DNA of 64,000 bases from Theropithecus gelada (taxonomy: Eukaryota; Chordata; Mammalia; Primates; Cercopithecidae), in contig NC_037673.1 of the NCBI RefSeq assembly GCF_003255815.1, forward strand, positions 83,987,700-84,051,699, given 5' to 3'. A model generated the notes under the pieces. It did not search any database, was not told the origin of the DNA, and saw nothing but the letters and a program-made list of their open reading frames with translations. Made by a program: the position numbers and the translations under genes. This document shows, one piece after another, positions 56,733-64,000 of the stretch (positions are counted from its first letter, which is position 1; every line of letters starts with the position of its first letter).

Positions 56733-57094
56733 CATATATAAGATGTACAGCATGCCAATTTTTAATGAGCTATGGCTGGATTGAGGGAGTACAGAGTAAT
56801 AGGGGAAATTGGACCAAATTGTTGTAGAGAGACTTAACTGCAATTCAGAAAACCAGAATTTTACTCTAATTCTGTTGAGACTAGACTGCCTGTATGACTG
56901 TAGATTAATTTTTGTGGCTTCCTAGGTTCGTTTCCTCTACAGTAAATTAAGTATATTAAACTTGATTTAATGAGGTGATCTCTACATGTTGCCAACTACA
57001 ATAGTCTGAGTTCTATCATCCTATCAAGTTGACTGAGAGAAGCTAGAAAAGATATGTGCACTAAGAAAGAAATAACTAGTGAAAGAGAAGGTGA
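56733..57094. other. unique DNA
   Basis: Nothing recognised. Confidence 0.5.
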
Positions 57095-57580
57095 AGGATT
57101 CAGTTACTGTACTTTGGGTTGCAAGTAACAGAATTCCCAACAAGGTATGACTTGAATAATAGGGGTTTATTATTTCATACAACAAGAAGTCTAGAAGTGA
57201 CAGTTTCCAAGTTGGTTAATTAACATCTCACGAATATCACATCTCTGGGTCAGCTTTTATAGGATTCTCTTGGCTTCTCTGTTATTGTTGCCACAACTCC
57301 AAGGCCCCATCCTCATGAAATATAATGAAACAAGATTTAAAAACATGGAGGAGCATGAGATTTTCCTCATGAGTTAGTCTCTCTCTCTCTCTTTTTTTTT
57401 TTTTTTTTTTTTTTTTACAAAAGGAAAATCTTCCACAACTTTTTATGTTCATTTGGTGAATGAGTCACATGCCCGTCCCTAAACCAATCCCTGGCAAAGG
57501 AGAATGGAATTATGATGAAAGGGATAGACCAATTATGACTCATGGGCATATGTATACCTTCTCTGAGCCTATTTTTTGCA
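57095..57580. repeat. old interspersed repeat, family unassigned
   Basis: 'tgggttgcaagtaacagaat', 'gacttgaataataggggttt', 'cttggcttctctgttattgt' and 'gagtcacatgcccgtcccta', 'aaccaatccctggcaaagga' recur in a dispersed mammalian repeat whose name I cannot fix. Contains a (CT)n plus poly-T tract at 57379-57416. A 94-codon minus-strand frame at 57415-57699 is not supported as a gene. Confidence 0.45.
57379..57416. repeat. (CT)n and poly-T tract
   Basis: About seven CT units followed by some 24 T residues. Confidence 0.95.
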
Positions 57581-60500
57581 TGGTATCTGAAAAGAAACCA
57601 GAGTTCTGTTAGCAAGTAAAACTGGAAAAGAAATATATGGAAAATCAGAGTAAAGCCCTGAAAAGCTTGAGTATATAAAAAAATTAGGACAGGAACCAAT
57701 TAAGAGATTTTATATTTCTAAATGTAGGCATCATGTAATAAAAACAACCACCTCAGGTATGACATATATATTTAGCTGGCTTGGGATTAGGGTACGGATA
57801 GTGTATGTACATGAAATAACTATGCTGGGCATTCAGGCAGAATTAGTCTTTGGTGGGAAAGGGGTTGGCCCTGACTGTATAAGGATAGTGGGCCTCGGTT
57901 TATATAGTTTGTATAAAGAGATTTTCCACTATGAGGAAAAATAACTGTGAGTGCTTTATGGCATTCTAGAGATAATAGAGAGTGATGGAGTGGAGAGGAT
58001 GGAGTTCCTAGAGCAAAGCAGGGGGTAACATTGTAATTTCAAACCAAAATCTAAAGAGGCACCGTGATCTTCAGTCCCTCAGATGGTGCCAGTAGACAAG
58101 ATGAGCATAGCATTCATTAATCCATCCTTCTGTATGTCCCCAGTAATTCATCAAATAACCTCAGGGTTGAAGAGGCAACTTATCTGAGAGTCCCAAAGGT
58201 CATTGCATTTTAAAATCCCGTTTTTAGCCAGTAAAAAGCAGAGTCCTTCATGAATGTGGGAATTTCACAGCCAGGCCCATCACCATAATCTAATAAAACT
58301 GTTGTCACTGAAGCACTCTTTAGACTGTGAAGGCTCATATCAAAGTCTTAATTACACTTCTTCACAGTAGTAACATTACATGAAAATGAGGGCATAAGAA
58401 TACATCAGAAAAGATTTGATTTAATATGTTTAAATCAGATTTAACAGAACTCAGATGTATTCCAGCACATCAGGCACAAAGTCCCTAATCTTTCAGCCAC
58501 TTTTAAGAAACATCTGCATCTTTGTAAAAGAACTAGTAAGATGAGCCAAAAGTTTAAGAATGGACACAGCCACCTGCAAGATAATAGAAAGAATTGTTAC
58601 AGGCAACCAATTCTCCTTGTTAGATTCCCATAGACTTATAAACATCTAGGGCCTAAAAATACAGAGTAATTTCCAAGAGTTGGACTTCAGTGGTAACCAA
58701 TTCCATCATCCTGTTAAACAGAACAATTGGATATCACCATCAAAGAAGAACAGAATGGTAGAATTGGTTTTAAAGTTTTCTAAACATTCACTTCACAAAT
58801 AAATGCACAACCATAAAAAGTATTTTTTTAAAAAAGAGTGCATCAGAAAATATCTTTCATATACCCCACTCCTTTCATTTCTGAAAGAATGATCTAAGAA
58901 AGCGGACAAAATGTGTGAATAAAGATTAGATAGGTCCAGATTTGGCTTAGAACAATGCCTTCATCAAGGGGCTATGCTCCTCTAAAAGAACTAGTAAGGC
59001 AGAGTCAAAAATATTACATGCTTATCCTTCCAGTAATTAAATATGAGCTATTGTCTTATGGAAAGTGGTAAATTTTAAGGTCCTGCCATAGTTATTCTGA
59101 AACTAGCATATCAGGGGTCCATTTATCCCATATACTTTCAATAATAAACAACACATATGAATGTCCTTGGTTGCCCCATGTAGGGAGTAGGGAGTTTTCT
59201 GACTACAGATGATATTACACATCTCGCAGTTAACTTGGTAATCCACATGCAAAGTCCAGCCCTTAGGGACATTGCCCCAGGGATTTGTAACACTCTGAGA
59301 GTCTTTCGTCCTATAACCCAGACTGGATTAGACTCACCTGTTTGAGATTTTTAAATGAAAAATACAATAGAGATACATGATGCCATTTTCACATATAGCT
59401 TTTTTATGAGACGACATAAGCACTAGAGTAAAAATGATGAACAGAATTCCTCCTGTCAATTGCATATATTCTTCATTTAACCATTTGGAGACACCAAAGC
59501 ATAAGAAAGGCCATTATTCTAAAATATGGCAGAGTATTTTTATCTGACCGTAAAGTGTATTGCTCTGGCTCAAAGTAAGAACTGTGACCCAGCTGAAGGA
59601 AAGAGTCACACTTAAAATCTGGTTTGTAATGTGTCTTTCATTTCAGCAAATGACCTCCTTTCTGTCACATATCAAAGAAGCTGTATAGGGTCAACTGACC
59701 TCTTCAAAGTGGGCGAGACAAAAGTCGATGCTTCTACATCGGCAGCAGGGTTTCCAAGTTTGATTCTTTCCCCTAAACTGGGATGGCATAAAGCAGTCCC
59801 CAGTCACCTGGGTAGGAGACAGCCCACACTTTGGGTTTGTATAAGTCATTTGGGGCCATTTTAATAGCAAAAAGGCATGAGTTTTTCAAATTGTTCAAAT
59901 CAGGATATTTTTGAGGGTGAAAGGAGGTACTGTTGATAATTATGTAAGGACAATAGGCAAAAATAAAGCTTGTCTTGAGAAAACAGGGATGTGTGGTCAC
60001 CCTACTCATATAGAAAAATGAGATCAGATTTATAAGGAATGTAAACAAATATCTACTAAAGTATATCTACTAAAATATATCTACTAAAACTGTGCTCTAT
60101 GGCCATTGTATTGTCATAGAAACACAAATGAATTTGCGGGTGGAAATCTTTTTCCAAGACAGCACTGGTTGATGTCGTTTGTGTCGTTATCACAGGAGGT
60201 GAAAACTGTAGATGAGAGAGAGCACTTCCACAAATAGCACAGGAGCTTCTGCTAATAATTATAATGTAAGATTACTATGGGGAAAAATGATACTCAAGAA
60301 GGACAGAGTGGGTTAGGAGGTGTGCATTTCCGCCTTTCAATTTGGTCACTTGTTCCTTTTTTGATGGCTACCAGCACAGAGGAGGAAAAAGAATGTGTCT
60401 GAAGCCAGAGACTCCGTCCTCACTCCAGCTGTGAGTCTCTAGTGGGAAGGAAAGCTACTCAAACTCTGCCAGTGAAACCGAACATGATTGTGGGACTCCA

Positions 60501-60929
60501 CCAGAGCTATTTCAGTAAGCTCATATTTTTATAACCAAAACCACTTCCAACAAAAAAAGAAATACAGGAGTTAATTTTTGTTTTAAGCCCTTTAAGTGTA
60601 AAGCTAATACTAATTGAGAAATCTATTTAGCAAATATTTAGGGGGAAAACTACCACACCATTTTTTACTGTTGTTGTTGTTGTTGAAATGTTTCCCACTC
60701 CTCACCCCCTCAAAAAAAGGGGTGCGGGTGTGGGGACAGAACAGAGAAAAGGAGAAAAGTGGCTTCAGCTCAGTGGAACACTAAAAAATGCACATGAATC
60801 AATTATGAAAAAGAGAAGGTCCCTTTGAATGACGAAAAGCTGATTGGAATTAAGATAGGCTTTGTTCCTATCTGGAAGGTACAAGGAGGGGACTTTTCAG
60901 CGGAACAGAAAAGGGGGATTTGGGACTGT
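57581..60929. other. mostly unique DNA
   Basis: No gene or clear interspersed repeat. Short frames (57759-57944, 59631-59864, 59773-60048) are unsupported. Contains the small tandem array at 60049-60090 and a TTG triplet run at about 60668-60685. Confidence 0.5.
60049..60090 (+). repeat. three-copy 14-base tandem array
   Basis: Three ATATCTACTAAAxx units head to tail, differing only in the last two bases. Confidence 0.95.
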
Positions 60930-61640
60930 TTGGCTGCTTAATGCCATAGTGCTTCAGAGCCCATGTGAAAATTTGCTGCTGGCTATTAATCATCATTGTG
61001 CCCCTGCAAAGAAGCTGTTACAATGATGACTATATGTCATTATATTCCCACTGTAAGTAACGAATCAGAGAGCTGGGAAAGTTGGATAAGAGCGGCTGGC
61101 AAACTTTTAAGCGGTCGAATCTATTTAAATAAATTTACATTACATTTGCTACTTTCTCTGGTATGGGAATCATACTTTAAAATGAAACAATATGCTGTGT
61201 TCATGGGGCCTGGTCTTTTATTCCCCTGTCTCTGAGCCTACTTTCCAGGTCAGCCTTTGCCAGCGCTGACAGCACGCTTTTCTCATAGCCTCTCCTTCTC
61301 ATAGCCTTTGGTTGCTTTCAAGTTCAATTTAGCACAATAAAGTTGTTATGCATGACAGTTTGGAGAGCAGAATAGGTGGTGTCTGAGCCCGCTGTGTCGC
61401 TACAAAGTGGGCCCATTCTCTGTGGGCCGGCTCAGTTACTGGAGCCTTACTGGTGGGATACAGCCATGGACTTCCAGACGTTCCCATCCTGACGAAAACA
61501 ATTAGCTTCAAACTGCACGAAGCCTCAGGGTCAGCCTCTGTTTGACTGAGACTGCGCCATTTAATATGCTGCAGTGGATTTCAAATTTATGTTGATTTAT
61601 CCTGTTGTGTTCCTCTTTTATGCACTTTATTTACAGATGT
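60930..61640. promoter_or_regulatory. candidate conserved non-coding block / enhancer
   Basis: About 700 bases with no recognisable repeat, more CpGs than its neighbours and many homeobox-like cores: GGCTATTAATCATCATTG (60981-60998), TTTATTTA, TTAAGCGGTCGAATC (61108-61122), CAATTTAGCACAATAAAG (61324-61341), AACAATTAGC (61498-61507). Frames at 60996-61235 and 61329-61511 have no recognised product. Texture resembles developmental enhancers; this is inference without alignment. Confidence 0.35.
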
Positions 61641-63699
61641 GCAAAGAACAGGAAAGTTAGAGTTCCCCATGCTTCAAAAGTTTTATTCGAAATCTAAACC
61701 ATTGTTTTATGTTTATTTTATCAAGAAATAGAGTTGAAACATGTCAGGCTTAATTCCATTAGGCTGAACTGCCCAGAACAGAGCCCTGGGGTTTGGAAGA
61801 CAGAATCTGAAAGGAAGTGTCTCCTTAGCTAAGCATCATCAACAAGCCAAACAACAAACAACCTCAAAACACCACTGTTGTCAAGATAGTTTTCTATTGT
61901 GGGAGACTATCCCTCCAAAATCCCACTCTGACCTAAAAGTGACAGATCTTTTAATAGAACCAAACTGTAATTTTTCAACCATTACAAGCCACCATGTATA
62001 TCTGTGTATGTGCATATGGCTGTATCAGATCAATTAGTGTTTAGTATTCATTGACGTCCACCCAAGTGCTTACTGTCTTTAGATATGTGATACACAATTC
62101 TGCTACCAGAAAACAAATATTATTTGATTTTGATGCTGCAGAATTGTCCTCATGCAGAGAATATAACATCTTCTCTTGTCCTCTGAAGAGAATCCTATAA
62201 CAAAGCAAATTTAGGTGTACTTTCAATTTTGCCATCAGAGTAGTCCAGGCCAGATGTCTTCAGTCTCTTAGGTCTCCTGGTAAAATAAATCACAGTTGTC
62301 TTGATTACCGATCTCACTAATTATAGGGTACGATCATCAAATAAGCCTCCTTCTACATTATAAATTAACTGAAAGCATATCTTAAAAGCATATTTCACTT
62401 TTCTAAAAGAGTTTATTATCTTTCTGTAAGCTATTTGTATTAAAATATTTTTTTCACCAACCCTGCCACATAATATTTGCTTTAACTGTGTATTAGTACA
62501 GAATAGTAAAAAAAAATAAAAATTATGCCATGGAGAGAATTTCCCTGAAATAATTTTATCTTATAAAATTTAATATAATTGCAAAATATTTTTATCCAGA
62601 TTACATCATTAAAAGGAGAAATCTATATCTAGTTTAAGCAAAGTTTCAGAAGGGAAGTCATTTGTTTGCCTTGGCCAGCTCTCTCCTTCTGTTATTATTT
62701 GAATATTATTTGGTGTCATTTTTAGTAAGCCATTTTTTAAAGTCCTCATTTAAAATGGTTCTTGAAAATACAGCTGGACAAAGAAAAATTGCATTATGAG
62801 AGACTGCAAATGTGTCTGTGACAAAAGCACTATATCCTTTCTACTTTTCAGATGGGATAATTTCGTTGCCATTCAAATGAGTGAATACACCAAAAATTGA
62901 CCGAGCTATTTAACTGATAACATACACTTAAACAGTCTTTTATTTTTCTTGAAGAAATATATAAGAAGCATACAAAAAATTTCTCCATGCAAAACTAATG
63001 TAAACAGAAGATGGTGAGGTTTTAGTCTAGAAGGGTACACCTGGAAGTTTATATATACATGGACACACACACACACAGCACATGTGCAGTAGGCCTTGTA
63101 TGGTACAGGCTATAAAACTTAGTATATATCTCTTCATCTGGAATCTCCAGTAGAAATGCAGGGTAACTTACTATAAAAGTTTTTGTCCTCGTCTACAAAG
63201 CAATTTCCTAGAAAAAATTTGTTAAGTTAATGGAAAGATATAAAAGAGTTCTGGAAGAAAGCTTGAAGTATTATATAACATATCATAAGGATTTTATAGA
63301 ACATTTACAGAGACCCTGAATTTTGGACTGAGAGATTTATATTCATACTCCATGAGGAAAAAAAATACAGTAGAAACAATTGTGAAGTGGTAGATCACTG
63401 TTACTCATTAGTGGAGCTACTTTTATTAAACTGATGTGAAAGATGTCTGATATGGAAGAAAGTTGATATGGAAGTTGATAGATCTTCAATGTTCTCTAGG
63501 AGCAGAAGAAAGAGGAAGAGAAAGAAAGGCAAAATGGGAGCTCATTACAGGGAGTGAATTTAAAGTGAGGCAATATAAATGCGAAAGAGAGAGAAGGTAC
63601 TATTCACCATAAATGGCATCACCAATGTTAGCTAAATTTTACCAAGGTCTTTGGCTGAAACAGGTATTCAGGACAGTGTAGGCTTCAGGAGAATATGGT
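61641..63699. other. mostly unique AT-rich DNA
   Basis: No gene or interspersed repeat recognised. Contains a short (AC)n run at 63063-63077. Confidence 0.5.
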
Positions 63700-63895
63700 A
63701 TTTGGTTTAACTTGCAGCATTACCATTTACTTGCTTTATGTCCTCAGGTAAAAATTTAAAGATCCAAAAGCTTCTCTTTGCCCATCAGTAGAATGGAGTA
63801 ATAATAATTTCAAAATATACAGGGTTGTTGTGGAGGCAAAACAACATAGGTAAAGTACCCGACACAACAACTGGAATGCATCCTTTAAATATTAA
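63700..63895 (+). mobile_element. MIR SINE
   Basis: Plus-strand MIR: 'gcattaccatttacttgctt', 'tatgtcctcaggtaaaaatt', 'tctctttgcccatcagtaga', 'atggagtaataataatttca', 'gggttgttgtggaggcaaaa', 'gtacccgacacaacaactgg'. Lacks part of the tRNA-related head. Confidence 0.8.
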
Positions 63896-64000
63896 TTTCC
63901 TTTACCTTCTCAATATTTTGATATACCTCTTGCAATTCTCATCCTCAAATTTCTCTGTTGGTCAAAATTGAGTCAAATCTCCTGACATAAAATCTCATAG

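Noticed and set aside
58526..59010. Shared 'aaagaactagtaag' at 58530 and 58985 as a duplication
   Set aside because: The exact match is only about 15-16 bases; a coincidence of that length is expected about once in an AT-rich 64-kb window.
1..64000. tRNA, snRNA (U6), Y RNA, 7SK or other Pol III genes and processed pseudogenes
   Set aside because: I looked for their conserved core phrases on both strands and found none, apart from Alu and MIR internal promoters.

Overview
This window is nuclear DNA from a human or closely related catarrhine primate. The sequence carries dimeric Alu elements on both strands, a 5'-truncated primate L1 (L1PA-like) with a perfect 21-base target-site duplication, a THE1/MST-type LTR, MLT1-type LTRs, MIR, L2, MER5A and MADE1 elements, and AT-rich, CpG-poor unique sequence between them. 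I found no supportable protein-coding gene, exon, tRNA, snRNA or bacterial/viral gene system. The open reading frames are short. The longest (about 160-175 codons on both strands near 35.7-36.2 kb) is a translated purine microsatellite, and several others lie inside Alu or L1 copies. The window is best read as intergenic or deep-intronic DNA.

Layout. 1-16.1 kb is mostly unique AT-rich sequence without any Alu or young L1. It holds only weak L2/MIR remnants, low-complexity tracts, several stretches that look like candidate conserved non-coding DNA, and a striking pair of 196-base inverted arms (11617-11812 and 15117-15312; 98% identical, no gaps, 3.3 kb apart) that I cannot assign to a known repeat. 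16.2-22.3 kb is dense in old repeats: an MLT1-type LTR split by an Alu, MER5A, an L1 tail, an L2 split by a MIR and an unassigned element, a further MIR, and an MLT1-like LTR. 22.3-33 kb is mainly unique. It has a 28-base perfect inverted repeat (23.43/25.64 kb), a TAGA tetranucleotide microsatellite, and a 124-base direct duplication (27.32/28.03 kb) whose first copy interrupts a TA-rich tract.

33-45.7 kb contains a long GA/GAAA/GGGA polypurine tract, two same-strand MLT1-type LTRs, L1M fragments split by L2, and an Alu trio in +/-/+ order. 47-56.8 kb is the repeat core: a truncated MADE1, two old minus-strand L1 3' ends in tandem followed by an old L1 5'-UTR-like segment, the L1PA insertion, and a plus-strand L1 split by a THE1/MST LTR with a 5-base duplication. 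56.8-64 kb is again mostly unique, including a candidate conserved block at 60.9-61.6 kb and a terminal MIR.

There is no set of genes working together here. The biology visible is layered retrotransposition and local rearrangement, plus possible cis-regulatory DNA. Repeat family names come from recognising consensus motifs by eye. Boundaries of ancient elements are approximate, and subfamily assignments would need RepeatMasker/Dfam.
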